Positions 33,436 to 41,035 of a stretch of DNA of 64,000 nt are shown in pieces. This DNA is from an uncultured Acidimicrobiales bacterium. GTDB lineage: Bacteria; Actinomycetota; Acidimicrobiia; Acidimicrobiales; Aldehydirespiratoraceae. Position numbers and translations under genes: made by a program. Where the stretch lies: positions 2,700,277-2,764,276 of the forward strand of contig CATQHS010000001.1 of the NCBI GenBank assembly GCA_958296055.1, written 5' to 3'. The first letter of the stretch is position 1; every line of letters begins with the position of its first letter. Below the pieces are notes generated by a model. The model did not search any database. It was given only the letters and a program-made list of their open reading frames with translations, and was not told the DNA's origin.

Positions 33436-33491
33436 GGGTGATCGCCGTCGCTTCGGAGGCCGGCGGCCGGTGAGGGTGATCGCCATCGACG
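33418..33491 (+). repeat. 38-bp stop/start duplication with a 13-codon micro-ORF between aroA and cmk
   Basis: GAGGCC(A/G)GCGGCCG followed by (A/G)TGAGGGTGATCGCC occurs at 33418 and 33456, an exact 38-bp period. ATG 33432 overlaps the aroA stop (ATGA) and opens MRVIAVASEAGGR. Its TGA (33471-33473) overlaps the cmk GTG at 33470 (GTGA). The peptide mirrors the cmk N-terminus, VRVIAIDGPAGSG. Confidence 0.9.
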
Positions 33492-34099
33492 GGCCGGCCG
33501 GGTCGGGCAAGTCCACGGTGGCCCGGGCCGTGGCCGAGCGCCTGGGACTGGAGTACCTCGACACCGGGGCCATGTACCGGGCCGTGGCCTTCGCGGTGCT
33601 GCGAGCCGGCGGCGACCCGGCCGATGCCGCCTTCGCGGCCTCGGTGGCCCGGACCATCGCCCTGGAGGTGGGACCCGACCGAGTGACGGTGGACGGGACC
33701 GACGCCACCGTCGAGATCCGAGGCCTGGCCGTTACCCGAGCGGTGAGCGCGGTGGCGGCCAACCCCGACGTGCGGGCCGAGCTGGTGGCCCGGCAGCGGG
33801 ACTGGGCGGCCAAAAGGGGCGGGGGAGTGCTGGAGGGCCGGGATATAGGCACCGTGGTGTTCCCCGACGCTGAGCTGAAGGTGTACCTGACCGCCGAGCC
33901 CGACGAGCGGGCCCTGCGCCGGGCCCGGGAGGCCGACGGCCTCGACTACGGCGCCGTGGCCGCCGACCTGATCCGGCGGGACCGGATCGATTCCACCCGT
34001 CGGGCCGACCCTCTGACCGCCGCCGAGGACGCGGTGAGGATCGACACCACCGGCCTCAGCGTCGCCGAGGTGGTGGCGGCCGTGACCGACCGGCTGTGA
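33470..34099 (+). CDS. cmk: Cytidylate kinase
   Basis: 209 aa. Phosphorylates CMP and dCMP with ATP. The P-loop DGPAGSGKSTVARAVAERLG lies at residues 7-26, LEYLDTGAMYRAVA follows directly, and GGGVLEGRDIGTVVFPDAELKVYLTAEPDERALRRA is the typical NMP-binding/lid region. GTG 33470 was chosen because it sits at the second copy of a duplicated start and gives the standard N-terminus; an open frame also begins at 33407 inside aroA. The gene is linked to aroA through a micro-ORF with overlapping stops and starts. plsC follows 70 bp later. Confidence 0.95.
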   Translation: MRVIAIDGPAGSGKSTVARAVAERLGLEYLDTGAMYRAVAFAVLRAGGDPADAAFAASVARTIALEVGPDRVTVDGTDATVEIRGLAVTRAVSAVAANPDVRAELVARQRDWAAKRGGGVLEGRDIGTVVFPDAELKVYLTAEPDERALRRAREADGLDYGAVAADLIRRDRIDSTRRADPLTAAEDAVRIDTTGLSVAEVVAAVTDRL

Positions 34100-34169
34100 C
34101 CCCCAGCCCCGGCTGGCGCCGAGCCCGGCTGAAAGGCCCATCCGGGGCCGGGGCCGAGGCCGAGCGTCG

Positions 34170-34889
34170 TTGAGCCGGGGCGGCTATGGCCGGCTGAGCG
34201 CCGGGGACGCCCGGCGCCGTAGCGGACAGTCGCGTGCGGGGCGGGCCGTCTACCGGGTGGTGTGGGCGCTGGCCTTCGCACTGGCCAAGGCCTTCTTCCG
34301 GCTCCGGGTGAAGGACCGGGACAACTTCCCGGCCGGTCCGTTCATCCTGGCCCCAGTACACCGCTCGTTCATCGACACTCCCATCGCCGCCCTGATCACC
34401 CCTCGTCGGATGAGGTTCATGGGCAAGGAGACCCTGTGGGGCAACCGGCCCCTGGGCGGATTTCTGACACTGCTGGGGGGGTTCCCGGTGGAGCGGGGCA
34501 CCGCCGACCGGACTGCCCTGAGAGCGGCCGCCGATGTGCTGGCGCTGGGCGAGCCACTGGTGATGTTCCCCGAGGGGACCCGCCGGGAAGGCGACCGGCT
34601 GCGCCGCGAGGACATGCACGACGGCCCCGCCTTCGTGGCCGCCCGGGCCGGGGTCCCCATCGTCCCGGTGGGGTTCGGGGGCACGGTGCGGGCCCTTCCC
34701 CTCGGCTCGAGAATCCCCCGGCCGGTCCGGGTGACCGCCGTGGTCGGCAATCCGATCCCGCCCCCGGCCCGCACCGGCAGCCGATTGCCCCGCCGGGCCG
34801 TGAGCGAACTCACCGACCGCCTCTTCGCCGAGCTGAGCGCCCTCCACGCCGAGGCCCGGGCTCTGGCCGGAGACGATCAGACCCCCTGA
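34170..34889 (+). CDS. plsC: 1-acyl-sn-glycerol-3-phosphate acyltransferase
   Basis: 239 aa, TTG start. Adds the second acyl chain to lysophosphatidic acid at the inner membrane. The catalytic HX4D motif is HRSFID (His64, Asp69). VERGTADRTALR and FPEGTRREGDRL (about residues 133-144) are the phosphate-binding and EGTR motifs. PIVPVGFGGT ends the conserved block. The hydrophobic stretch VYRVVWALAFALAKAFF (about 27-43) probably associates with the membrane. The neighbour cmk is its usual partner in actinobacteria. It is convergent with ispH. Confidence 0.9.
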   Translation: MSRGGYGRLSAGDARRRSGQSRAGRAVYRVVWALAFALAKAFFRLRVKDRDNFPAGPFILAPVHRSFIDTPIAALITPRRMRFMGKETLWGNRPLGGFLTLLGGFPVERGTADRTALRAAADVLALGEPLVMFPEGTRREGDRLRREDMHDGPAFVAARAGVPIVPVGFGGTVRALPLGSRIPRPVRVTAVVGNPIPPPARTGSRLPRRAVSELTDRLFAELSALHAEARALAGDDQTP

Positions 34890-34905
34890 GCCGGCCTGGT
34901 CAGCC

Positions 34906-34967
34906 GGTCAGCGTCGAGACGGCCGAGCCCGACGGCTTAGTCGAGCAGGTCAGCGTCGAGACGGCCC
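34906..34967. repeat. 42-bp duplication between plsC and ispH
   Basis: GGTCAGCGTCGAGACGGCC occurs at 34906 and 34948 (period 42), covering the convergent gap and the 3' end of ispH. It codes for nothing in the gap. Confidence 0.8.
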
Positions 34968-36059
34968 CGCCGGGCCGAGGCATTCGAGCACGTGGCTGGC
35001 GTCGATGTCGCGATCGCCGAGAGGGGCCCGGTCGGCCACTGAGCCGCCGAGGGTGACGGTGGCGGCCAAGTCGATGGCGGTGAGCAGATCCCGCAGGTTG
35101 CGGGGCGGCGGGAAATACTCGTCCTCGTCGGTGACCTCCACCTCGGTAACCCCCTGGGCCGGGTCGAGCCGTTCGATCACCGCTCTCACCAGGTCCTCAG
35201 GGGCCGAAGCTCCGGCGGTGACCCCCACCACGCCGGCCAGGTCGTCGGGCAACTCGTCGGCGTCGTTCACCCGGAACACCCGGTCGCAGCCGGCCTCGAC
35301 GGCCAGGCTCACCAGGGCGTTGGTGTTGGACGAGTTGATCGACCCGATAACTACCACTGCGTCGCACCGAGGGGCGATCTCGGTCAGCGCCGACTGCCGG
35401 TTGGTGGTGGCGAAGCAGAGGTCGCTGCGGCTGGGCTGCCACAGGTCCCGGTAGCGGGCCCGGGCCGCCTCCAGCACCCCAGTCCATTCCCGGTGCGAAA
35501 GGGTGGTCTGGGCCAGGATGGCCACCGGCGCGTCGAAGGCGGGCAAGTCGTCCACCTCCAGGGCCGACTCGACCCGGTGGATGGCGGCGGGGGCGACGGC
35601 CATGGTGCCCACCGCCTCCTCGTGACCCTCGTGGCCGACGTAGACGATCTGGTAGCCCTTGCCCGCCCGGGTCCGCACCTCGTGATGGACCTTGGTGACC
35701 AGCGGGCACACCGCGTCGACCACGTACCCGCCCCGGGCCCGGGCCGCCTCCACCACCTCGGGGGCCGAGCCGTGGGCCGAGAGCATGATGGGCCGGCCCG
35801 CCGGCACCTCGGCGATGTCGTCTACGAAGACGACGCCCAGATCCTCGAACCGGTGGACCACTCGCTGGTTGTGGACGATCTCGTGGTAGCAGTACACCGG
35901 CGCCTCGAAGGCCTGCACCATCCAGGCCAGGGCTTTGATGGCCATCTCCACCCCGGCGCAGAAGCCTCGGGGAGCGGCTAGCAGGACCTTGCCCACGCCC
36001 GCGTCCGCCGCCCGCTGGCCCGTCGGCGCCGCGGCCGCGGTCACAAGAGCATCCGGCAC
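34950..36059 (-). CDS. ispH: 4-hydroxy-3-methylbut-2-enyl diphosphate reductase
   Basis: 369 aa. Last enzyme of the MEP isoprenoid pathway, making IPP and DMAPP. The three [4Fe-4S] cysteines are Cys34 (PRGFCAGVEMA), Cys118 (DAVCPLVTKVHHEV) and Cys215 (DLCFATTNRQ). CYHEIVHNQRVV, LSAHGSAP and YVGHEGHEEAVG match the substrate-binding histidines and loops. GSINSSNTNAL completes the family. The start is GTG at 36057-36059, with minus-strand TAGCCT 7 nt upstream. The C-terminal tail past DRDIDASHVLECLG is short and poorly conserved. Confidence 0.97.
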   Translation of the reverse strand: MPDALVTAAAAPTGQRAADAGVGKVLLAAPRGFCAGVEMAIKALAWMVQAFEAPVYCYHEIVHNQRVVHRFEDLGVVFVDDIAEVPAGRPIMLSAHGSAPEVVEAARARGGYVVDAVCPLVTKVHHEVRTRAGKGYQIVYVGHEGHEEAVGTMAVAPAAIHRVESALEVDDLPAFDAPVAILAQTTLSHREWTGVLEAARARYRDLWQPSRSDLCFATTNRQSALTEIAPRCDAVVVIGSINSSNTNALVSLAVEAGCDRVFRVNDADELPDDLAGVVGVTAGASAPEDLVRAVIERLDPAQGVTEVEVTDEDEYFPPPRNLRDLLTAIDLAATVTLGGSVADRAPLGDRDIDASHVLECLGPAGPSRR

Positions 36060-36066
36060 TCCCGCG

Positions 36067-36072
36067 AGGCTA
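36067..36072 (-). promoter_or_regulatory. Leaderless-type -10 element for ispH
   Basis: Minus-strand TAGCCT lies 7 nt before the GTG start of ispH. Confidence 0.5.
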
Positions 36073-36083
36073 CCGACCTGCGG

Positions 36084-36584
36084 TCACGGCCCTCCGATCA
36101 CCAGGGCTCGCCCGGTGGCGATCACGGTCACCGCGCCGGACCGGCCGGGCAGGGCCGGGGCGATGACCATATCCGCCTCGAAGCGGAGGCGAACCGCTAT
36201 CTCGATCCGGCCCGAGCGGTCCGAGCCGATGCTGACGGCGGTGATCTCGGCGTCGGGGAGCGGGCCTCGGGCGATGCTGGCTCTGATCAGCTCGGTGGCC
36301 CGGGCCCGGTCGATCCTCACCCGTCCCCGGCTGCGCAGCTCGTCGACGTCCAACGCGCCGAGGGCGTCGGCGGCGGCCGAATCGGCGACGAAGCGGAGCT
36401 GTTGGGCCCTGAGCGACACCAGGCCCACATCGATAGCGAGGGCGCCCAGCACCATGACCGCGAACACCGCCGCCGGCATCAGCAACAAGACGGTGCCGCG
36501 GTCGCCCGCATCCTGGCCGCCGGCCCGGACCCTTGAAGGACCTTCGCCCGACGGCGCCGGAACCGCGCTCGGCGGCCTCAGCAC
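36084..36584 (-). CDS. TadG-like pilus assembly/pseudopilin protein
   Basis: 166 aa, GTG start overlapping the end of the previous gene by 7 nt. One hydrophobic segment (LLLMPAAVFAVMVLGALAIDVGLVSL, about residues 33-58) is followed by an extracellular part beginning RAQQLRFVADSAAADALGAL, typical of the TadG/TadE_like N-terminus; the large C-terminal domain of full TadG is absent. It is the last gene of the Tad operon and is probably surface-exposed or pilus-associated. The function is inferred from the motif and the position. Confidence 0.75.
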   Translation of the reverse strand: MLRPPSAVPAPSGEGPSRVRAGGQDAGDRGTVLLLMPAAVFAVMVLGALAIDVGLVSLRAQQLRFVADSAAADALGALDVDELRSRGRVRIDRARATELIRASIARGPLPDAEITAVSIGSDRSGRIEIAVRLRFEADMVIAPALPGRSGAVTVIATGRALVIGGP

Positions 36585-37069
36585 TCGGCCTGCCCGGGGA
36601 CGCCGGAGCGGAACGGGTCGATGAGCTCGGTGAAGGCGGCGGCGACCGGCTCGAGCTGGCCGAACCCGCCGATGAAGGGGACGGCCACGACCGGCACGGG
36701 GTGAGAGACGGTCACCGTGACCCGGGCGCAGCGCCGGAACGACCCTCCTGAGACCGCGACGTCGACTGTGTTTCCCGCGTCTGAGCGTCCATAGGCGGCC
36801 AAGACGGCCCCGGCCCGCCCGCGGGCCGCGGCCGCGGCCCTCGACTGGTCGGGGCTCTCGACATAGGCCCGGACCGCCTCGCGGGCCGCGGCGGTTACGG
36901 CCAGCTTGGCGTCGACCACCCCCCAGGCGTTGGCCAGCACCAGCACGGCCGACACGAAGACCAGCAGCCCGAAGGGGAGCACCTCCATTCCCGCCACTTG
37001 GCCCCGGTCGCCGCTCCGCCGCCCCGCGGCCGGCGCCGGGTCTCGGCCGTCGGCGCGGTTTCGGGTCAT
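36578..37069 (-). CDS. TadE-like pseudopilin
   Basis: 163 aa. ATG start overlaps the previous TadE-like stop (ATGA). A membrane segment follows a charged N-terminus: GQVAGMEVLPFGLLVFVSAVLVLANAWGVVDAK (about 23-55), after which ...AVTAAAREAVRAYV is characteristic of TadE proteins (small residues, then the AAR-ea-ar pattern). The C-terminal part is a beta-rich domain. It is a minor pilin in the Tad secretion system by family and position. Confidence 0.8.
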   Translation of the reverse strand: MTRNRADGRDPAPAAGRRSGDRGQVAGMEVLPFGLLVFVSAVLVLANAWGVVDAKLAVTAAAREAVRAYVESPDQSRAAAAARGRAGAVLAAYGRSDAGNTVDVAVSGGSFRRCARVTVTVSHPVPVVAVPFIGGFGQLEPVAAAFTELIDPFRSGVPGQAEC

Positions 37070-37536
37070 CGCCGGGCCTCGACTCGGACGGTGATTACCC
37101 GGTCGAGCCGGCCGAGCCCGGTCAGGCCTCGCAGGAAGGGCGGCAGGACGGTCGGGTATTCAGCCGCCACTGCCAGCCGCACCTCGTCGGGATCGTCGCA
37201 GGTCCAGTCGAGCCGGATCGAGCTGGCCGCCCCGAACCGCCCCAGCGCCTCCCTGAAGCGCCTCTCGCCGGTAGGAACGGCCCGGCACCGATCGGGGGCG
37301 CGGTCGAAGCCGGCCACCACCCGGGCCGCTTCGAACCCGGCGCTGGTCACCATCGAGTCGGCGTGGAGGTTGAACAGCACCTGAACGGCGACGAGCAGCA
37401 GGAGGAAAAAGACCAGCAGGGCGGCCAAGGCGCCCAGCAGACCGGCGCCTCGAGACCCGCCGCCTCGGGTCCCGGCGCCTGGCACCAGCCGGGCGGCGCC
37501 GGAGGGGCTGGGCCCGGGCCGCTCACGATTGCTCAA
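37066..37536 (-). CDS. TadE-like pseudopilin
   Basis: 156 aa from TTG 37534-37536, which overlaps the stop of the small pilin gene (TTGA); an open frame continues upstream inside that gene but is not used. The hydrophobic segment LLGALAALLVFFLLLLVAVQVLFNL is followed by HADSMVTSAGFEAARVVAG, the TadE pattern. The protein is predicted to be exported and anchored in the membrane as part of the Tad apparatus. It overlaps the next gene by 4 nt. Confidence 0.78.
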   Translation of the reverse strand: MSNRERPGPSPSGAARLVPGAGTRGGGSRGAGLLGALAALLVFFLLLLVAVQVLFNLHADSMVTSAGFEAARVVAGFDRAPDRCRAVPTGERRFREALGRFGAASSIRLDWTCDDPDEVRLAVAAEYPTVLPPFLRGLTGLGRLDRVITVRVEARR

Positions 37537-37745
37537 GTGCCGATCCGGTTGACCTGGGTCTCGATCTTGGTCTCGGCGCTGTCCCAGATGGTCTCGAACG
37601 CCACCCACATGGCCGCGCCCAAAAAGGCCACTATGAGCACGGCGATGGCGGCCGAGATCACTCCCTCGCCTCGGTCGCTCATCCAGCGCCCGGTCCTACG
37701 GTTGATGGCGGCTGCGATCATGCAGACGGTGGTCCAGATCGTCAT
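37533..37745 (-). CDS. Small Flp-type prepilin-like protein
   Basis: 70 aa. ATG with AAAGGGAAG just upstream. The core RGEGVISAAIAVLIVAFLGAAMW (about residues 25-47) resembles a class III prepilin: a Gly-Glu cleavage context followed by one hydrophobic helix. Its 24-residue leader is long. No prepilin peptidase gene is visible in this cluster, so processing would need one elsewhere. Being small and abundant-looking with its own ribosome binding site, it is the best candidate for the major pilin. The assignment is by position and motif. Confidence 0.75.
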   Translation of the reverse strand: MTIWTTVCMIAAAINRRTGRWMSDRGEGVISAAIAVLIVAFLGAAMWVAFETIWDSAETKIETQVNRIGT

Positions 37746-37798
37746 CGTCTTCCCTTTCTCGAGTGGACCCGGACTCGGGTCCCGTCCTGGTTCGGCCG

Positions 37799-37900
37799 GG
37801 GAAGCGGATCGGATTGGGGAGTGGGGTTGCCGGGGAAGGGGATCGGATCGGGGAGTGGGGTTGCCGGGGAAGGCGAGCCGATGTCGGTGCCCCCGGGGGC
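37799..37900. repeat. 34-bp tandem repeat and palindrome upstream of the pilin gene
   Basis: GAAG(C/G)GGATCGGAT(T/C)GGGGAG units start at 37801 and 37835, and a third partial unit starts at 37869 (period 34). A 12-bp palindrome GCCCCCGGGGGC follows at 37889-37900, directly at the tadC stop. This gap separates tadC from the pilin, so the repeat lies in the likely control region or terminator area. Confidence 0.85.
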
Positions 37901-38803
37901 TCAGGCGGCGAACAGCGTGAGCGCGTCCACGAACGGGACCCCCATCAGCAGCACGCCGGGCGCCAGAGTGGCGGCCGTCACCGGCACCCACACCTGCTGG
38001 TTGCGGCGCTCGATCGACTCGACGAGCCGGCGCTGGGCCTCCCGGCGGATCGATCGGGCCTCCTCGCTGATCAGCTTGCTCAGGTCGGCGGTCTCCCGGT
38101 CCAGGGCCAGAACCCCCACCAGCCGGTCCAGTTCGGCCACCCCGGCCAGGTCGGCCCACTCCCGCAGGGCGTCCACCTCGCTGAGCCCCTGCTGCATCCG
38201 GGCTTGGACCCGGCCCAGGTCTCGGGCGCAGGCGCCGTTGCCCCGCTCGGCGATCCGGGCCACCGCCGCTCCCAGCGACCATCCCGCCCCCATCAGCATC
38301 CCGAGCTGCTCGGACACGACCGGGAGTTCCAGGAAGATCCGCTGCTGCCAGCGGGCCGACTTGCGGGCCACCTGCTGCTCGAGCACGCCGAAGGCGGCGA
38401 CCGGGGCACTGACGACAGCGGCGACCGCGACCGGAACGGGCGGGTCCGCGGCGATGCAGGCCAGCACTGCGGCCCCGAAGGCCGCGACCGACCAACCCAC
38501 TTGGCGGACCCGGAAGCCGGTGACGCCGATGGGGGAGTGGATCCGCTCCAGCCTGATGCCCAACTCCTCGCCCACCCGGAACAGTCGGGCGAGGCGCTCC
38601 CCCACCAGCCGCGACAGCGGGGCGATGGCTTCCCTGAAGGAGGCAGCCGACAGCATCCCGCCGCCGCCAAGAGGCCGTCTGGCCGCCGCGTAGGGCCCGA
38701 GCCGTTCCTCGAGCCCGGTCCGGCGGAACCACCGCAGCTCTGACAACAAAAGGGTCAACCCGACGAAGAGGACCAGTCCCCCCAGCGCCGCCGCCCGGGT
38801 CAT
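37901..38803 (-). CDS. tadC: Tad pilus inner-membrane platform protein TadC (type II secretion F domain)
   Basis: 300 aa. The N-terminal hydrophobic segment LGGLVLFVGLTLLLSEL precedes a central helix pair and the T2SSF domain (about residues 140-300), with a coiled, charged stretch ELPVVSEQLGMLMGAGWSLGAAVARIAERG and a C-terminal hydrophobic end. It forms the platform with TadB. The ATG start overlaps the stop of a 14-codon micro-ORF (ATGA) rather than tadB itself. The 3' side holds a repeat-rich gap before the pilin gene. Confidence 0.87.
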   Translation of the reverse strand: MTRAAALGGLVLFVGLTLLLSELRWFRRTGLEERLGPYAAARRPLGGGGMLSAASFREAIAPLSRLVGERLARLFRVGEELGIRLERIHSPIGVTGFRVRQVGWSVAAFGAAVLACIAADPPVPVAVAAVVSAPVAAFGVLEQQVARKSARWQQRIFLELPVVSEQLGMLMGAGWSLGAAVARIAERGNGACARDLGRVQARMQQGLSEVDALREWADLAGVAELDRLVGVLALDRETADLSKLISEEARSIRREAQRRLVESIERRNQQVWVPVTAATLAPGVLLMGVPFVDALTLFAA

Positions 38804-38860
38804 CGCCCGACTCCCGGCCCCTCCGACACCGCGGCCCCGGTCATCGCCCGAAAACCCGCT
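38800..38860 (-). repeat. 41-bp stop/start duplication with a 14-codon micro-ORF between tadB and tadC
   Basis: On the minus strand TCGGGCGATGACC occurs at the tadB stop and again 41 bp later at the tadC start. ATG 38842-38844 overlaps the tadB stop (ATGA) and opens MTGAAVSEGPGVGR. Its stop (38800-38802) overlaps the tadC ATG (ATGA). The peptide resembles the tadC start, MTRAAALGG, and ends like TadB (GR-stop). Confidence 0.85.
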
Positions 38861-39740
38861 CGGGCGCGGGCAAGCGCATCACCCGTCCGGCCCACGCCCA
38901 GCAGCTCAGCACCATGACCAGGGCGGCCAGCACCGCGGCCTGGCCCGGCCCGCTCTGGTAGGCGGCCCGGCCGTTGCCGATGGACATCCCGGCTAGGGCC
39001 ATGCCGGCCGGGACGGCGAGCACGAACAGCCGGGCGAATCGGGCCCCGGCCTGGCGGGCTCGGGCGTCCTTGCGGCCCTGCACGTCCTGGCGCCGGTCGG
39101 CGGCCAGAGCCTCCAGGCGGCGGTCGAGGTCGGTGCCGCCGACCTCGTGGGCTACCAGCAGCGTCTCGCAGGCCATGTCCGCGGTCGGGTCGGCCAGCAG
39201 ATCCTTGAGTACCGCGAAGGTGCGATCCAAGTCGGTGGTGAGCAGCCACTCCCGTTGTGCGGCCTCGAATGCGGGCCGCAGTTCCGCCGGGCCTCTCCGC
39301 CCCACGTCGAACAGGGCTTGAGGGATGCTGCGGCCCAACGAGCCGGTCTGAACCCGGATCTCCTCGATCATCCGGGGCCAGGCCTCCTGGGCCCGTCGGC
39401 GCCGGTCGGCTAGGCGGGCCCGGAGACCGGCCGCCGGGAGCGACGCCGCAAAGCCCCCAACGACCACGGCGGGCACAAGGCCGCCGAAGACGGCGAAAGC
39501 CAGCGCCGATCCGGCGGCGAACATCGTGGCCGTCATCGCCGCGAGTTCCCGCATCCGGGCTCGGCTCGGCCCGGATACGGCTCGCCGTCCGTCGGGCCCG
39601 ACCCGACCCCGGCCGAATCGGATCTGGGGGTCGGCGCCGATCCGGGGGCCGAGTCCCAGACCCCGCCACCCGAACGACACGGCGGTATAGGCCAGATGCG
39701 CGCCCAGGGCGCTGACCAGGGCCAACAGGACGGCGATCAC
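38841..39740 (-). CDS. tadB: Tad pilus inner-membrane platform protein TadB (type II secretion F domain)
   Basis: 299 aa from GTG 39738-39740, overlapping the tadA stop (GTGA). The N-terminal membrane helix VIAVLLALVSALGAHLAY and a second hydrophobic region (about 85-115) precede the T2SSF domain, with RMIEEIRVQTGSLGRSIPQAL and two C-terminal helices (LFVLAVPAGMALAGMSIG and AAVLAALVMVLSCWAWAG). It pairs with TadC in the pilus/secretion platform driven by TadA. A much longer open frame exists upstream, antisense-like within tadA; it is rejected because of the conserved start. Confidence 0.88.
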   Translation of the reverse strand: MIAVLLALVSALGAHLAYTAVSFGWRGLGLGPRIGADPQIRFGRGRVGPDGRRAVSGPSRARMRELAAMTATMFAAGSALAFAVFGGLVPAVVVGGFAASLPAAGLRARLADRRRRAQEAWPRMIEEIRVQTGSLGRSIPQALFDVGRRGPAELRPAFEAAQREWLLTTDLDRTFAVLKDLLADPTADMACETLLVAHEVGGTDLDRRLEALAADRRQDVQGRKDARARQAGARFARLFVLAVPAGMALAGMSIGNGRAAYQSGPGQAAVLAALVMVLSCWAWAGRVMRLPAPERVFGR

Positions 39741-41035
39741 GGTCCGCCGCCGTTGTCGAGGAGAGCCCGGACGTCGACGCCGATCTCGTCCAAGGCGGCC
39801 GCGGCCCGGGCAGGCGCCAGCCCGGTCCAGGCCAACTCGGCCGGGCGCCGGGGCCGGGCGAACACTTCGGTGACGGTGAAGCGGGTGCTGTCGGCGCGGC
39901 CCGCGAAGTCCTCCACGCAGGCGACGGTCGACACCTGGGGCCCGTCGGGGGTGCGCTGGCAGTGCACCACCACGTCCACCGACTCGCTCACCAGGCTGTT
40001 CAGCGCGGCCATGGGGAGTTCGTTGGAGGCGTCGGAGAGCTGGCAGATGAACCGGAGCCGGGCGAGAGCCTGGCGGGCCGAGCCGGCGTGGATGGTGGTG
40101 AATCCCTGCACCCCCGACGACAGGGTGAGCAGCAGGGGCAGCGCCTCCCGGTCCCGGACCTCGCCCACGACGGCCACGTCCGGGGCCATCCGCAAAAACC
40201 CCGAGACCAGTCGGCGCAGGTCTACGCCGGGCCGGTCCGGCCGGGCGGCCCGGGTCTGCATGCTGGCCACGTTGGCCAGCGGGATGTCGGCCTCGAACAC
40301 CTCCTCGGCCACCACTATTCGCAGCGAGGGGTCCAGCTCGGCCGCGCAGCAGCTCAGCATGGTGGTCTTGCCCGAGCCGGGCGCGCCAGCGAACACGATG
40401 GTCAAGCGGGCCCTCACGCAGGCTCGCAGGAAGCCGGCGGCGGCGGGGGTGAGCATGGCCCTCTCCACCAGCTCGTCCAGGCTGCGGAAGGCGACGCCGG
40501 TGAACTTGCGGATGTTGGCCATGACGTGCCCGCCCCTGGCTATGTCGCCGTGGACGATGTGCAGGCGGGCGCCGTCGTCGAGCTGGGCGTCCTGGAGCCC
40601 CTCGGAGGGGTCGAGCTTGCGATGGGCGCCGGAGGCCTGGTCGAGCACCTTGACCAGGGTCCGGATCACGTGCTCGTCGTCGTGGAAGACCTCGTGGTGG
40701 TAGCCGCTGGGGCCGCGGTGGCGCTTCACGAAGACGGCGTCGGGACCGTTGATCATGATCTCCCAGACGTCGTCGTCGGCCAGCAGCGGACCCAGGGGCC
40801 CGTATCCGGTCAGGTTGCGCAGGGCCCGTTCGGCCAGGCCCTCGACGTCGGTCAGCCCGAAGGGCCGGATCCCCCGCCGGTGGTCGTCGTTCCACTCCCG
40901 GATCTCTTCGTCCACCAGCCGGGCCAGCGTCTCGACCGCTGATCGGTCGTCGAGATCGAGGGCTATCTCCTTGGCCCGGGCCTGGACTTGGCGCTCGATC
41001 CTCTCCAGGGGCGCAGGCTCGGCGCCGCGGCTCAT
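39737..41035 (-). CDS. tadA: Tad secretion ATPase (CpaF/TadA family)
   Basis: 432 aa. Cytoplasmic hexameric ATPase that powers Flp pilus assembly. Family features in order: GYGPLGPLLADDDVWEIMINGPDAVFVKR (about residues 76-104), the Walker A motif FAGAPGSGKTTMLS (about 212-225), AEEVFEADIP (Asp box), VVGEVRDREALPLLLTLSSGVQG (Walker B region) and GFTTIHAGSARQALARL (His box). ATG start overlapping the stop of the upstream cpaE gene (ATGA). Its position between cpaE and tadB is standard. Confidence 0.94.
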   Translation of the reverse strand: MSRGAEPAPLERIERQVQARAKEIALDLDDRSAVETLARLVDEEIREWNDDHRRGIRPFGLTDVEGLAERALRNLTGYGPLGPLLADDDVWEIMINGPDAVFVKRHRGPSGYHHEVFHDDEHVIRTLVKVLDQASGAHRKLDPSEGLQDAQLDDGARLHIVHGDIARGGHVMANIRKFTGVAFRSLDELVERAMLTPAAAGFLRACVRARLTIVFAGAPGSGKTTMLSCCAAELDPSLRIVVAEEVFEADIPLANVASMQTRAARPDRPGVDLRRLVSGFLRMAPDVAVVGEVRDREALPLLLTLSSGVQGFTTIHAGSARQALARLRFICQLSDASNELPMAALNSLVSESVDVVVHCQRTPDGPQVSTVACVEDFAGRADSTRFTVTEVFARPRRPAELAWTGLAPARAAAALDEIGVDVRALLDNGGGP

